DNA of 64,000 bases from Syntrophaceae bacterium UBA6078 (lineage in GTDB: Bacteria; Desulfobacterota; Syntrophia; Syntrophales; UBA2210): assembly GCA_002428735.1 (NCBI GenBank), contig DIXO01000059.1:1-64000 (forward strand), in the 5' to 3' direction. Both the position numbers and the translations under genes were made by a program. The notes below the pieces were generated by a model. The model saw only the letters and a program-made list of their open reading frames with translations. It ran no database searches and had not been told where the DNA came from. This document shows positions 16,534-26,100 of the stretch, piece by piece; positions within the stretch are counted from its first letter, which is position 1; the number at the start of each line of letters is the position of its first letter.

Positions 16534-17502
16534 ATGGAAGGATCAGAGCGCACAACGCGAAGCGGTCTCGTTCGCAGGTCAAAACTGTTCGTTCCCGTCA
16601 ACCGGGAACCGTTTGTCGAGAAAGCGTGGACCCGTGAGGCCGACTGCATCATTTTGGATCTTGAAGATTCTATTGCCTCAACGGATAAGGCGTCCGCACG
16701 GAAGCTGGTGAAGGATGTTATTCCCATCGTCAATAGAGGTGGGGCGGATATCCAGGTTCGCATAAACCGCGCTTTTGAAGAAGAGGATCTGGATGCCGTC
16801 ATTGTGGAGGGGATCACGGCGGTGATGATACCGGGGAGTGAATCGGCCGATGGCATACAACGCATAGACCGGATGGTCACACAACTGGAACAGGAGCGGG
16901 GAATTCCCAAAGGGACAATACAGTTCGACCTGATCATCGAAACTGCTCAGGGCATTATCAATGCGGAGACGATCACAAACTCCAGCCCGCGAATTGTCCA
17001 GATCAACATTGGCCAGGCAGATCTATCCGTCGATATGGGATTTTCTCGCTCCCTGGACCTCACCTCTGAGCAGTATACCTATGCTGAAAACCGGCTGCTC
17101 TATGCGGCCCGAGCGGCAGGCGTTCAGTGCTGTGGCCTGGGTGCTCAAAACAATGTGGATTTCAGAGATATCAGTATGAGCCAGGACCGCATGATCGAGA
17201 CGTGCCGGCATGCCTTTCGGATGGGGTATTTCGGTTCCATGCTGGTCCATCCGGGCTGGGTCCGGGCGGCAAATGAAGGGTACGCGCCACCGCAACGCGA
17301 TCTTGACCAAGCTCGTTATCTCAAGCAGGTTCTGCAAGAAGCCCATGCCGAAGGCAAAGGCTCCGTATCGGTTAACGGTCGCATGTATGATGTCGCCGAC
17401 ATAAGATATGTTAACTACATTCTGGAAAGGGCGGATGCCATCGCAATGCGTGAGCGGGGAAAGACCGCCGTAATTCAGGCAATGGGGGGTGTGCCTCTAT
17501 AG
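16534..17502 (+). CDS. HpcH/HpaI aldolase-citrate lyase (CitE-like) family protein
   Basis: A 322-residue TIM-barrel lyase of the CitE/malyl-CoA lyase group, which cleaves or condenses 2-hydroxyacyl-CoA-type substrates. Landmarks are RRSKLFVP near the N-terminus, the metal-binding DLEDSI (about 42-47), the Glu in DLIIETAQGI (about 135-145), and the INIGQADLSVD segment. A late HPGW (in LVHPGWV) matches the conserved IHP motif. ATG 16534 is chosen because AGAGGG is seven bases upstream. A 25-codon N-terminal extension from 16459 is possible but has no conserved residues. It is a single gene without citrate-lyase partners, so it is more likely a CoA-ester lyase. The exact substrate is unknown. 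Confidence 0.8.
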   Translation: MEGSERTTRSGLVRRSKLFVPVNREPFVEKAWTREADCIILDLEDSIASTDKASARKLVKDVIPIVNRGGADIQVRINRAFEEEDLDAVIVEGITAVMIPGSESADGIQRIDRMVTQLEQERGIPKGTIQFDLIIETAQGIINAETITNSSPRIVQINIGQADLSVDMGFSRSLDLTSEQYTYAENRLLYAARAAGVQCCGLGAQNNVDFRDISMSQDRMIETCRHAFRMGYFGSMLVHPGWVRAANEGYAPPQRDLDQARYLKQVLQEAHAEGKGSVSVNGRMYDVADIRYVNYILERADAIAMRERGKTAVIQAMGGVPL

Positions 17503-17528
17503 ACGTTAAACAAGGAGCAGAAAGTCCC

Positions 17529-17933
17529 TCAGGGATGTCCTTCGGATTTTGCCTCCATAATCTTCGTTAACTCGTCAACGGACACACTGGATTCTTTGTT
17601 GAAATCTATGAAATGAAGGCCTATCTCAAAAAGACGTCTGTCGCTTAATACTTTGTACCATGCGATTCTCGCAGTCACCTTCAGCATCATCTCCGGCAGG
17701 GAAATCTTTAACGTCAAGTCGGGTTTCGTCTCCGTGACAACCAGATGTCGATTACCCACTTCTATATGTTCCGATTGGAGAAGTGCGCCTCCTGCGGAAA
17801 GATTTACTATCTTCACATCAATGTGACCATGATAATCAGGAAATTTCGCCTCAAGGAGGGCATTCCAGCTCACTGCGCGCCTTTTAAAGAGTCTTTGTTC
17901 CTTCCCTTTATAAAGAAACTCGAGGCCTTTCAT
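17529..17933 (-). CDS. PilZ-domain protein
   Basis: A 134-residue protein that is essentially one PilZ domain, the common cyclic di-GMP receptor. The arginine-bearing N-terminal loop is present as QRLFKRRAV (about 14-22), and the second motif D/NxSxxG is present as VNLSAGG (about 45-51). A beta-barrel follows, ending with GLHFIDF. Start 17933 has AAAGGG upstream; a reading from 17981 adds residues without homology. It would translate c-di-GMP changes, for example from the EAL protein at 10.3 kb, into an output by protein contact. Confidence 0.82.
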   Translation of the reverse strand: MKGLEFLYKGKEQRLFKRRAVSWNALLEAKFPDYHGHIDVKIVNLSAGGALLQSEHIEVGNRHLVVTETKPDLTLKISLPEMMLKVTARIAWYKVLSDRRLFEIGLHFIDFNKESSVSVDELTKIMEAKSEGHP

Positions 17934-18133
17934 ACATTTTCCCTTTCTTTGTGCTTTAAAACCACAGAGCGCGAATTGCATGAGGATACACCGCCTGTCT
18001 GAGACAGGTAATATACTATGACATTATTTATTTGTCATGTCTTATTTTTCTTCGGATCTCCGCCATTTGGACCCTGGCAGGCGCACTAAACAGCCCTCGA
18101 TTGTAACCGGAAAACTTATCAAGGAGGTCTAAT

Positions 18134-18238
18134 GTGAAAAGATCTCAGCCACCGAAGAAAGGCCTTCTACGCTGGGCGCATATTGGTTCCCTGCCTGAAA
18201 GGAGAAGAGAGGTGCTGCTTATTTCCAACGGGACATAA
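18134..18238 (+). CDS. Small ORF of 34 codons with a near-perfect ribosome binding site
   Basis: AAGGAGG (18121-18127) is followed after six bases by GTG at 18134 (an overlapping ATG at 18132 is followed at once by a stop). The peptide begins MKRSQPPKKGLLRWAHIG and is rich in Arg and Lys. No family is recognised. It could be a leader peptide, a toxin-like basic peptide or a chance frame; the ribosome binding site is the only support. Confidence 0.3.
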   Translation: MKRSQPPKKGLLRWAHIGSLPERRREVLLISNGT

Positions 18239-18491
18239 TTGGCAACTATACAAGGCGAGGAGATGGACAGGGCCTGTCATAGGAAGGACGGTCAAAACAT
18301 TGGAAACCACCGGCAAAGCTGAAACGGATTATGGCAACCGTTCTGGATCTCTGGTATCAGAAAACCCTGTTTCTTTCATCGGAGAAAAAGGGGGATACGA
18401 AAATTCAAAAATTTCCATGCCGGAAACAGATCCTCTAAAATCATCGGCGGATTGACCTATCCTAAAAAGAGAATAATAATTTGGCTGTAGA

Positions 18492-18518
18492 AAAGCAGGG
18501 CTTTGGCTGTCCTGCTTT
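18492..18518 (-). terminator. Possible weak terminator of the PEP-CTERM gene
   Basis: AAAGCAGG (18492-18499) pairs perfectly with CCTGCTTT (18511-18518) across an 11-base loop. On the minus strand the stem is followed by a short T-rich stretch (TTTTCT). It lies 26 bases beyond the stop codon of the PEP-CTERM gene. Confidence 0.45.
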
Positions 18519-18543
18519 GAAGAAGGGGAACATCGCCGGACTA

Positions 18544-19122
18544 TCAGCTACGGCCTCTGGACGCGGCCTTCCTTTTGAGCCCCGCGATGCCGATCAGCCC
18601 TGCACCGAGAAGGAGCATGGTCGCGGGTTCGGGAACAGGAGCTCCTGATGTGGAAGCGTCAAAGTACTGGAGCGTGTAGCTGACGAAATCGGTCCCCTGG
18701 ACCGCCTCGACATTGTTGCTGTTGGTTATGGTAACCGTAAAGCTCTTATCAGCCAGAATAGAATCCATAAGCGCAGTGGAGATCGCAACGGTCTGGAACC
18801 ACGACACATTATTGGCCGGGGCTGTAGAATCATAAAATTGAGGGCTGTAAGCCGGTCCCCATGTGGTTCCCGAAATAATACCATCGATATTCCAATCAAG
18901 ATATTCAAGAGGGTCCCCCCAGTCGTAATCGCCCTGCGCCATGATTGTAAATACACCGCCGGAGAGGCTGGGAATCGTGGCGGCCTCGGTGAAAGTAAAG
19001 GTCTCACCCAAGGTGGTTATATACTGTGAATCCGTAAAAAGGACCGGGGTGGCTGACACCACGCCACGTCCCACGAAGAAGATAGCCACGCACAACAACA
19101 CATACCTGTATGGTTTTTTCAT
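18544..19122 (-). CDS. Secreted PEP-CTERM sorting-domain protein
   Basis: A 192-residue exported protein. It has a signal peptide at 1-24 (basic start, hydrophobic core, cleavage near VSA-TP), a beta-rich Ser/Thr-containing mature region without recognised domain, and a C-terminal PEP-CTERM anchor. The anchor comprises VPEPATM (about 162-168), a hydrophobic helix LLLGAGLIGIAG, and a basic tail LKRKAASRGR. PEP-CTERM proteins are processed by exosortase and usually go to the exopolysaccharide or outer surface. No exosortase is in this window. GGAGGAG lies upstream of the start. Function of the body is unknown. Confidence 0.88.
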   Translation of the reverse strand: MKKPYRYVLLCVAIFFVGRGVVSATPVLFTDSQYITTLGETFTFTEAATIPSLSGGVFTIMAQGDYDWGDPLEYLDWNIDGIISGTTWGPAYSPQFYDSTAPANNVSWFQTVAISTALMDSILADKSFTVTITNSNNVEAVQGTDFVSYTLQYFDASTSGAPVPEPATMLLLGAGLIGIAGLKRKAASRGRS

Positions 19123-19426
19123 AGGAATTCTCCTCCAATCGGCTGTCGGGCCGCATATCAGTGGCTCTACTTTTACGGATGCATTGTTGCTGATACGATG
19201 GAGGATGTCGATACGTAACAGATATGGTTTTATTCGTATTTACATGAACATTCTTCATCCGAATAAGGTATGAGCCTGATGCATGCGAGGTAGTACGTTT
19301 GTAATACTTTTGTATTATGCCGGGAGACGCATGCGGATCAGGTTTTGATGCGAAGGGCCGCTATTGGGGGAATGTGGGCAATAAAAAAAGCGCCGGACAC
19401 ATGACCGGCGCTTCGTTGTCCAACGA
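19123..19426. other. Intergenic region, 304 bases
   Basis: Holds the upstream region of the PEP-CTERM gene and, at its right end, the terminator of the OFA transporter gene. No gene and no clear promoter were found. Confidence 0.5.
19383..19412 (-). terminator. Rho-independent terminator of the OFA transporter gene
   Basis: AGCGCCGG (19389-19396) pairs with CCGGCGCT (19405-19412). On the minus strand the stem is followed by a run of seven or more T, 15 bases past the transporter stop codon. It is a textbook intrinsic terminator. Confidence 0.9.
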
Positions 19427-20746
19427 TTACAATTTCCTGGGGGGTTTTGACATGAGCGTAAGAGCGGCTCCCAGCAGGCAGGCCACCCCCGCGATAATGA
19501 AGGGGGTGATCCATGCAGAGGGATCTCCGCTGCCTTTGGCCGCATCCTTGAAGTATCCGGCAATCTGGGGACCGATGACACCGGCGATACCATAGGATAC
19601 AAAGATAAATCCGTAGTTCAACCCCACATTCTTGTTTCCGAAGTAATCCGCGGTGACAGCGGGGAAAAGAGCAAAATTGCCCCCGAAGTTAAAGCCAATG
19701 ATGCAGGCGCCGATGATCAGGGTGATGACGGTTCCCCCCATCTGGTAGAAGAGGAGCATGATGATGCCCTGGAGGAGGCACATGAGAAAGATTGACATCT
19801 TCCGGCCGATCTTGTCGGAGACCACCCCCCAGATAATCCGCCCGAGACCGTTGAGTATGGCGTACAAGGCCATGGCGGTACCGGCAGCGGCGGACGCGGC
19901 AGCGGCGGTCAGACCCGCGGCCTTGAGCGCATCGATCCCGAAGAGCTGAATGCAGTAAATAACCATCAGACCGGCAATGGCCGAAAAAAGAAAGGTGAAC
20001 CATGTCATATAAAACTGCGGGGTCTTGAGCATCTCTCCCGATTCAAACTCGGTCATCCCCAGAGCCACGCTGCCTGGGTTTTCCGATGACGCCGGGGCTG
20101 GCGGGGTCCACCCCTCCGGTACATATCCCTGCGGGGGATCGACCATGACCACGCTCCCCACAAGGACAGCGACCAGAAATATGATGCCGTACAACAGGAA
20201 AACACTCTGCACACCGCCAAGACCGAAGAAGTTCAGGTTTTCTATGAGGCCGAACCAGGAGCCGGCCGATTTGACCCAGATCGTCGCGCCGAATCCAAAC
20301 CCGGCCACAGCCAGCCCGGTCACCATCCCCTTCTTGTCCGGAAACCACTTGACGCCGACAGCGATAGGGACAACATAGGCGAGCCCGATACCGGCGCCTC
20401 CAATGATCCCGATAAAGACCATCTGCGCCAAAAACGATGATCCGAGGAATCCGCCCAGGACATATCCGGCACCCAGGACGATCCCGCCAAGGGAGGCCAG
20501 CTTTCTGGGCCCCGTCTTGCCGAGCATCCGTCCCGATATAATCATGACAACCGAGAACACCAGCAAGCCCACAGAAAAAATCCACGCCGCCTGGGTCGCG
20601 CTGAATCCATATGTTCCACCCTGAGCTACGGGAAGGGTCAGCTTGGGCGTAAAGACCGACCATGCGTAGATCGCTCCGAGACACAGCTGGATCAATACAG
20701 CGCCGATCACAACATACCACCGATTCATTACCTTGCCTTCTGTCAT
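19427..20746 (-). CDS. OFA-family MFS transporter (oxalate/formate antiporter type)
   Basis: A 439-residue major-facilitator protein with 12 predicted helices. It belongs to the OFA group: the N-terminal NRWYVVIGAVLIQLCLGAIYAWSVF segment, G-x3-GPRK loop (RMLGKTGPRKLA) after helix 2, and the second-half loop DKIGRK. OFA transporters move small carboxylates such as oxalate, formate, pyruvate or lactate. Proximity to the formate dehydrogenase genes makes formate an attractive guess, but the family is functionally mixed. The start has AGGAGA upstream. The gene ends in a strong terminator and is probably monocistronic. Confidence 0.85.
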   Translation of the reverse strand: MTEGKVMNRWYVVIGAVLIQLCLGAIYAWSVFTPKLTLPVAQGGTYGFSATQAAWIFSVGLLVFSVVMIISGRMLGKTGPRKLASLGGIVLGAGYVLGGFLGSSFLAQMVFIGIIGGAGIGLAYVVPIAVGVKWFPDKKGMVTGLAVAGFGFGATIWVKSAGSWFGLIENLNFFGLGGVQSVFLLYGIIFLVAVLVGSVVMVDPPQGYVPEGWTPPAPASSENPGSVALGMTEFESGEMLKTPQFYMTWFTFLFSAIAGLMVIYCIQLFGIDALKAAGLTAAAASAAAGTAMALYAILNGLGRIIWGVVSDKIGRKMSIFLMCLLQGIIMLLFYQMGGTVITLIIGACIIGFNFGGNFALFPAVTADYFGNKNVGLNYGFIFVSYGIAGVIGPQIAGYFKDAAKGSGDPSAWITPFIIAGVACLLGAALTLMSKPPRKL

Positions 20747-20981
20747 GTGCCACGTCTCCTTTTGTGAATTTTAAGAAAAACCCCCGAGAATATGTCCTGC
20801 TTTTGCGGAAAGCATTGTGCGAGTTACAGAAAATAGAGATAAAGATCAAGAATAAAATGGGAATCCAGGTTGTGATCACGACAGCATGCCGATGGTGCGG
20901 AGCGGTTTACGGGCAGCAACCTGATAGGTGACGAGGACGCCGTGGCTGTCACAAGGAGGGGGAAAAGTTGCTACGGCCTGA

Positions 20982-21305
20982 TTACGAGTCAGCCTGTTTT
21001 TTGAGGGCCTTCACCTCTTTCTTTTTCTGCTTTGCCAAGGTCTTTGCCAGTTTTTTGTCCTGCTTGGCTTTCTCTTCCGGAGACATGTGGACAGAATGTG
21101 TTTCAACGGCCCTGTGAGCCTCTTCGGGATGTTTCAGGTCTCCGGTGGATGTCGTTACGTCGATTTTTGTGGCCCTTTCTTTCTTCTTCAACCAGCTCCG
21201 TTCCATCAGGTGCTTGGCGAAGCTTTTGCCGAATTGTCCGATGAACCCTGCCAGCAAAACGATCAGTATCCACTTAATGATTCTGAAATGATCGAGATCA
21301 GGCAT
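20982..21305 (-). CDS. Small membrane-anchored Lys-rich protein downstream of mobB
   Basis: A 107-residue protein with one N-terminal membrane helix (IIKWILIVLLAGFIGQFG, about 8-25). A highly charged, Lys/Glu-rich cytoplasmic tail follows and is probably helical (SPEEKAKQDKKLAKTLAKQKKKE). The start at 21305 follows GGGAGGAG and overlaps the end of mobB by eight bases, so translation is coupled. A longer reading from 21344 lies inside mobB and is less likely. No family is recognised. The context suggests a role near formate dehydrogenase maturation, but this is only by association. Confidence 0.65.
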   Translation of the reverse strand: MPDLDHFRIIKWILIVLLAGFIGQFGKSFAKHLMERSWLKKKERATKIDVTTSTGDLKHPEEAHRAVETHSVHMSPEEKAKQDKKLAKTLAKQKKKEVKALKKQADS

Positions 21306-21846
21306 CGGAGCGCTCCTCCCTCGATGTTTCCAGAAACAGGTCAACGACGAGTCGCGTTATTCCCCGGGCATCGTTGATATCAAGACAGGGCACCCCTATC
21401 TCCATTGGCACATCGCTGGCGACTGCGATCAGATTATCTTCCTTTGCACAGAGCATCTCCCGCTTCATGGCCGCGCGGAAGACCTCTATCTTCGGATAGG
21501 GGTTTCCCTTGAATCCCTCCGATAGGATAATATCGACATCATGGATGAACCGGTCCCTGAGTTCTCCCAGATCCAGTTCTTCTTCGGCATTCTCAATGAC
21601 GGCAATCTGTCCGGGAGACGCCATAACCGTCATCCGTGCCCCCGCCTTCCGATGGCGCCAGGTGTCCTTTCCCTCGCGGTCTATATCGAATCCCCGGCGG
21701 CTGTGCTTGATGGTAGCGACGCGCCATCCTCCCCGTATCAGTTCCGGTATGATCTTTTCGATCAGGGTGGTCTTCCCGGAGCCCGATTTTCCCACAATCG
21801 ATACGATGGGGATCTCCCTTGCTTCTGAGGTATTATGCGTTGCCAT
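21298..21846 (-). CDS. mobB: Molybdopterin-guanine dinucleotide biosynthesis adaptor MobB
   Basis: A 182-residue P-loop GTPase-like protein. It has Walker A GKSGSGKTTL (about 19-28), the family segment IKHSRRGFDIDREGKDTWRHRKAGA, and SEGFKGNPYPKIEVFR. MobB assists MobA in attaching GMP to the molybdenum (or tungsten) pterin for enzymes of the DMSO reductase family, such as the formate dehydrogenase encoded to the right. The start at 21846 is chosen because the conserved domain begins 12 residues later. The long upstream reading frame is shadow from the preceding gene, which overlaps by 14 bases. Confidence 0.9.
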   Translation of the reverse strand: MATHNTSEAREIPIVSIVGKSGSGKTTLIEKIIPELIRGGWRVATIKHSRRGFDIDREGKDTWRHRKAGARMTVMASPGQIAVIENAEEELDLGELRDRFIHDVDIILSEGFKGNPYPKIEVFRAAMKREMLCAKEDNLIAVASDVPMEIGVPCLDINDARGITRLVVDLFLETSREERSDA

Positions 21847-22606
21847 TGTGATTGATCGTCCTGTCCACAAACCGGAGGTAGGGGCGCATGTGCGGAGTGC
21901 CCCCTCCTTCGGAAATAATCTGCATGACCTTGTGGGGATCTCGTATCGCTGAGCCGCCCAGATGGGTAACCGGCGTTCCGGCGAATGCATCCTCGCACAG
22001 GGGGGTGGAGGGGCCCAGGACAGTGACATGCCTCGTGCCTTTCAGTGCGTTGAGGATCTCCTCCATGGTATTGTTCAGAATTGATGTGGCGGTAATGATC
22101 GCCACGCTGCATTCCCCGAGAATTGTGTCTCGTTCTGTCCGGCTGAGTATCTCTTCCGTGCGCTGTGAATCTTTCTCAATGATCCTGAGCGTGGCCCCCG
22201 TTTTCCGTATCCGCTGCACGAGAGGGCCGAAGTATCCCACCATCGCGACCCGATCCCCGGCGGAGAGATGCATCAGGGCAATTGAATCCTGCTCTTCCCC
22301 TCCTGCATCAGGGGAAAGCAGCGCGTTCGCCGTAGCCAGACCCAGCGCCTTTTCCAGTGGATTGCTGCCGGTGGTGAGGAGGGCCAACAGATGAGAAGCG
22401 TCAGATCCTGCCAGTGTGCCCGCCCTCCCGATGGTTGAGCAGCCGGGCCTCAGTTCGTTTCTCAGAACAGCGGCCACCCCCATCCTTTCTCCGTCCAGCA
22501 TCACGCCGACATACCCCAGGCCGACCCGCACCTCTTCGACAAGCAGGTGTCGGCAAGAACCCGAAAGGCATTTGTCAATATTTCTTGCTATGTATCCACT
22601 ATGCAT
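21833..22606 (-). CDS. DUF4213/DUF364 domain protein (putative metal-chelation family)
   Basis: A 257-residue protein with an N-terminal DUF4213-like part (VRVGLGYVGVML...NPLEKALGLATANALL, about 25-95). A Rossmann-like DUF364 part follows, with GDRVAMVGYFGPLV (about 118-131), SVAIITATSILNNTMEEIL and VLGPSTPLCEDAF. DUF364 proteins are thought to bind heavy metals or anaerobic cofactors, but none is well characterised. Its stop overlaps mobB by 14 bases. The three minus-strand genes (this, mobB, small membrane protein) form an operon divergent from the formate dehydrogenase genes. Confidence 0.85.
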   Translation of the reverse strand: MHSGYIARNIDKCLSGSCRHLLVEEVRVGLGYVGVMLDGERMGVAAVLRNELRPGCSTIGRAGTLAGSDASHLLALLTTGSNPLEKALGLATANALLSPDAGGEEQDSIALMHLSAGDRVAMVGYFGPLVQRIRKTGATLRIIEKDSQRTEEILSRTERDTILGECSVAIITATSILNNTMEEILNALKGTRHVTVLGPSTPLCEDAFAGTPVTHLGGSAIRDPHKVMQIISEGGGTPHMRPYLRFVDRTINHNGNA

Positions 22607-23113
22607 TATCGAATTTCCTGTTGGAGAGAACCATGGAAATGCGTAACGGCGCTATTTTTTTAGGATCATCTCACTCTTACGTTTCTGACAGGTGCCTTCC
22701 TTTCATCAATGAAAATCGATTTGCTGGACGTCATGTTCAATCTCGACAAGTGAGCGCGATTATACCAAAAACGAATGCGGAGGCAAGGATAAAGGGCTAA
22801 CCGGGCTTGTAATGAGCGGTCAAACATTATTCCCAACAGGTAAAGTAATGCCTGCGGCTAAAGGCCTTCTTATTTACGGAAGCATGCTTGGTCGGTAAAA
22901 TAATCTTGACATTTGTGAAGGCGATTGCTACGAAAACAAATCGTTTGACTATTGGTCACGGTACACAGTGATGCTCTCCGATCCATTGTTTCTAAAGGTT
23001 TCAACCCATGAAACGTGGACAATGGGTATGGCGGGAAACGGCCATGCCTCCCATGCTTGGAAAGGAAACGTCAACGCCTGCGTACCGAAACTTTGTAGAA
23101 AGGAGTGCTTGCT
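22607..23113. other. Divergent regulatory region of the formate dehydrogenase locus
   Basis: About 500 bases without a gene, between the DUF364 gene (minus) and fdhA (plus). It contains a weak promoter-like pair, TTGACA (22906-22911) and TACGAA (22929-22934) with a 17-base spacer, followed by a structured RNA region described separately. No CRISPR, tRNA or protein-coding frame was seen. Confidence 0.5.
22965..23092 (+). ncRNA. Probable Moco/Tuco (molybdenum/tungsten cofactor) riboswitch
   Basis: The fdhA leader folds into several stems. CCATTGT (22983-22989) pairs with ACAATGG (23019-23025); inside it GTTTCA (22998-23003) pairs with TGAAAC (23009-23014); then ATGGC (23028-23032) pairs with GCCAT (23041-23045). 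The linear elements CTCTCCG before the first stem, and GCCTCCCA followed by GGAAAGGA and CAACGC at the 3' side, match what I remember of the Moco RNA consensus. The position directly upstream of a molybdopterin-enzyme gene supports it. The 3' side ends 20 bases before the fdhA start, so control of translation initiation is likely. Confidence 0.6.
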
Positions 23114-26100
23114 ATGGATGTCAGCAGAAGAGGTTTCTTGAAGATTTCCGGTACTGCGCTGATGGCGAGCGGGATCGGCATCAGTCTGAAGCCGGTGGCG
23201 GCTCACGCGCAACCGCTGAAGATCAAATACGCGAAAGAAACCACCACGATCTGTCCTTACTGCGCCGTCGGATGCGGGATTATCGTCTCCGCCCGGGACG
23301 GGAAGGTCATCAACACGGAAGGGGACCCGGATCATCCGATCAACCGGGGCTCGCTTTGCAGTAAGGGAGGGTCTATCTACCAGCTCTCCGTCAACAAGAA
23401 TCGTCTCGACAAACCACTCTACCGGGCTCCCTATTCCGATAAGTGGGAAGAAAAATCCTGGGAGTGGATGCTCGACAAGATCGCTCACAATATCAAGAAG
23501 AGCCGGGATGCGAGTTTTACCGCCACGAACGCCAAGGGTCAGGTGGTAAACCGCACCAACGGTATCGCTTCCATCGGCAGTGCCGCCATGGATAATGAAG
23601 AGTGCTTCATCTATCAAAAATTCCTGAGGGGGTTGGGTCTGGTATATATCGAACACCAGGCCCGTATCTGACACTCCGCGACTGTTGCGGCTCTGGCAGA
23701 GTCGTTCGGACGCGGTGCGATGACCAATCACTGGATCGATATCCAGTACAGCGATTGTGTGCTCATCATGGGAAGTAACGCGGCTTCCAACCATCCCATC
23801 TCATTCAAATATGTAACCAAGGCCATAGAGAACGGCGCGAAACTGATCAGCGTGGATCCCCGGTTCACGCAAACTTCTTCGAAGGCCGATATTTACGCCT
23901 CCCTGCGGTCGGGAACCGACATAGCCTTTCTGGGCGGCATGATCAATTATATACTGGAAAACAACCTGATCCAGGAAAAGTACGTCAAGTACTATACCAA
24001 CGCTTCATTCCTGGTCAATCCCGACTTTAAGCTCCCCGGAGAAAATGAGGGCGTATTCTCCGGCCTCAAAGATGCCACGTATGACAAGTCATCATGGGCA
24101 TTCCAGACGGACCTGAAAGGTGTCGTCAAGAAAGACATGACCCTGACGGATCCCAACTGCGTCTATCAGCTTCTGAAGAAGCATTATTCCCGGTACAACC
24201 CTGATATCGTGTCCCGGATCACGGGGACGCCGAAGGACAAACTCCTCGAGGTGTATAAGGAATACGCAAAAACGGGCGCGGTTGGCAAAGCGGGGACGAT
24301 CATGTATGCTATGGGGTGGACTCAGCATACGGTCGGTGTCCAGAATATCAGGACCATGAGCATCATTCAGCTCCTCCTGGGGAATATGGGAGTTGCCGGC
24401 GGCGGTGTCAATGCGCTGCGGGGCGAGTCCAACGTCCAGGGATCCACCGATCACGCACTGCTCTTCCACATCCTGCCCGGGTATCTGAAGACCCCGTCGG
24501 CGTCTCTGCCGACCCTGGCTGTGTACAATGCCAAAAACACGCCTACGACGGTGGAGCCAAACAGCCTCAACTGGTGGAAGAATACACCGAAATATATGGC
24601 AAGTTTTCTCCGGGCTCATTACGGCGTGAGCGCGACCCTGGAAGAGGCGTACGGCTATCTGCCGAAGCTGGATGACGGCCAGAATTACTCGTGGCTGAGT
24701 CTCTTTGATGCCATGTACAAGGAAAAGCTTACCGGTTTCTTCTCGTGGGGGCAGAATCCCGCCTGCAGCGGGGCCAGCTCCAACAAGACCCGTCAGGCCA
24801 TAACCAAGCTCGACTGGATGGTCAACGTCAATATTTTCGACAACGAGACCGGCTCTTTCTGGAAAGGCCCCGGGATGGACCCGAAGAAGATCAAGACGGA
24901 GGTCTTCATGCTTCCCTGCTCCGCATCGATTGAAAAAGAGGGCAGCATTATTAATAGCGGGCGCTGGATGCAGTGGCGCTACAAGGCGGTCGATTCTCCC
25001 GGCGTGGCCATGCCTGACGGAGAGATCATCTCGGAACTTTTCTATAAGGTCAGGGAACTCTACGAGAAGGAAGGGGGTCCGCTGAAGGAAGCCATCACCA
25101 AGATGACCTGGGATTACGGCCCCAAAGGTGTCGACGGAACGGTCCGGCACCTGGACGTCCACTATATCGCCAAGGAGATCAACGGCTACTTCCTCGAGGA
25201 CAAGGAGATCAACGGGACGCTGTACAAGAAAGGCTCCCTGGTTCCCAGCTTTGCCTTTCTCCAGGATGACGGGTCTACCTCCTCCGGGAACTGGCTCTAC
25301 TGCAACTCATATACGGAGAAGGGGAACATGGCGGCCCGCCGGGGGAAGAAGGACGAATCCGGCATCGGCCTTTATCCCGAATGGGCGTGGTCTTGGCCGG
25401 TCAACCGGCGGATCATCTACAACGGAGCCTCCGTCGACCCGGAAACGGGAAGACCCTGGGACACGGAACACCCCGTTATTATCTGGAACGGTTCCTCGTG
25501 GGTTGGCGATGTCCCGGACGGCGTTGCCGCGCCGGGCGCCGGGCGGCCTCCCTTCATCATGAAGCCCCATGGCGTTGGTTCGATCTTTGGACCCGGTTTG
25601 GCGGATGGTCCCTTCCCGGAGCATTATGAGCCCCTGGAATGTCCCATTGAGAAGAATATTCTTTCTCCCCAGTTCGTCAATCCCACCATCAAGCGGTGGG
25701 ACGAAGAAGGGACGGGGACGGATGTGGACGCCCGAGCGACCTGCGATCCGCGGTTCCCCATCGTCTGTTCGACCTATCGGGTGAGCGAGCACTGGCAGAC
25801 CGGCCTCATGACGAGGTGGTGTCCATGGCTCGCGGAGATGCAGCCATCCATGTTCGTGGAGATCGGGACCGAGCTTGCGAAGAACAAGGGCATCAAAAAC
25901 GGCGAGATCGTCACCGTGAAATCGGTAAGAGGACAGGTCGATGCCGTGGCGATCGTGACCGAGAGATGGAAACCTTTTACTATCGACGGCAATACGATTC
26001 ATGAAATCGGGATTCCGTGGCATTACGGCTGGGTCACCACGAAGATGCGGGAATACGTGCATGGCGACAAGAAACCGGAGGTATTTACCTTCGGCGATTC

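Larger units (their letters stand above)
17934..18543. other. Intergenic region, about 610 bases
   Basis: Lies between the PilZ gene and the PEP-CTERM gene, both on the minus strand. It contains one small plus-strand frame with an excellent ribosome binding site (18134-18238) and a hairpin at 18492-18518 at the end of the PEP-CTERM gene. A longer plus-strand frame (18183-18455) has no ribosome binding site and odd composition and is not called. Confidence 0.5.

Noticed and set aside
18278..18370. Partial likeness to a GEMM (c-di-GMP) riboswitch, with GGCAAAGC near 18312 and GGCAACC near 18333
   Set aside because: The tandem stems of the GEMM consensus could not be built and no plus-strand gene follows; a covariance search with RF01051 would decide.
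18183..18455. 90-codon plus-strand frame between the PilZ and PEP-CTERM genes
   Set aside because: No ribosome binding site; it overlaps, in another frame, a smaller frame with an excellent one; no recognisable features.
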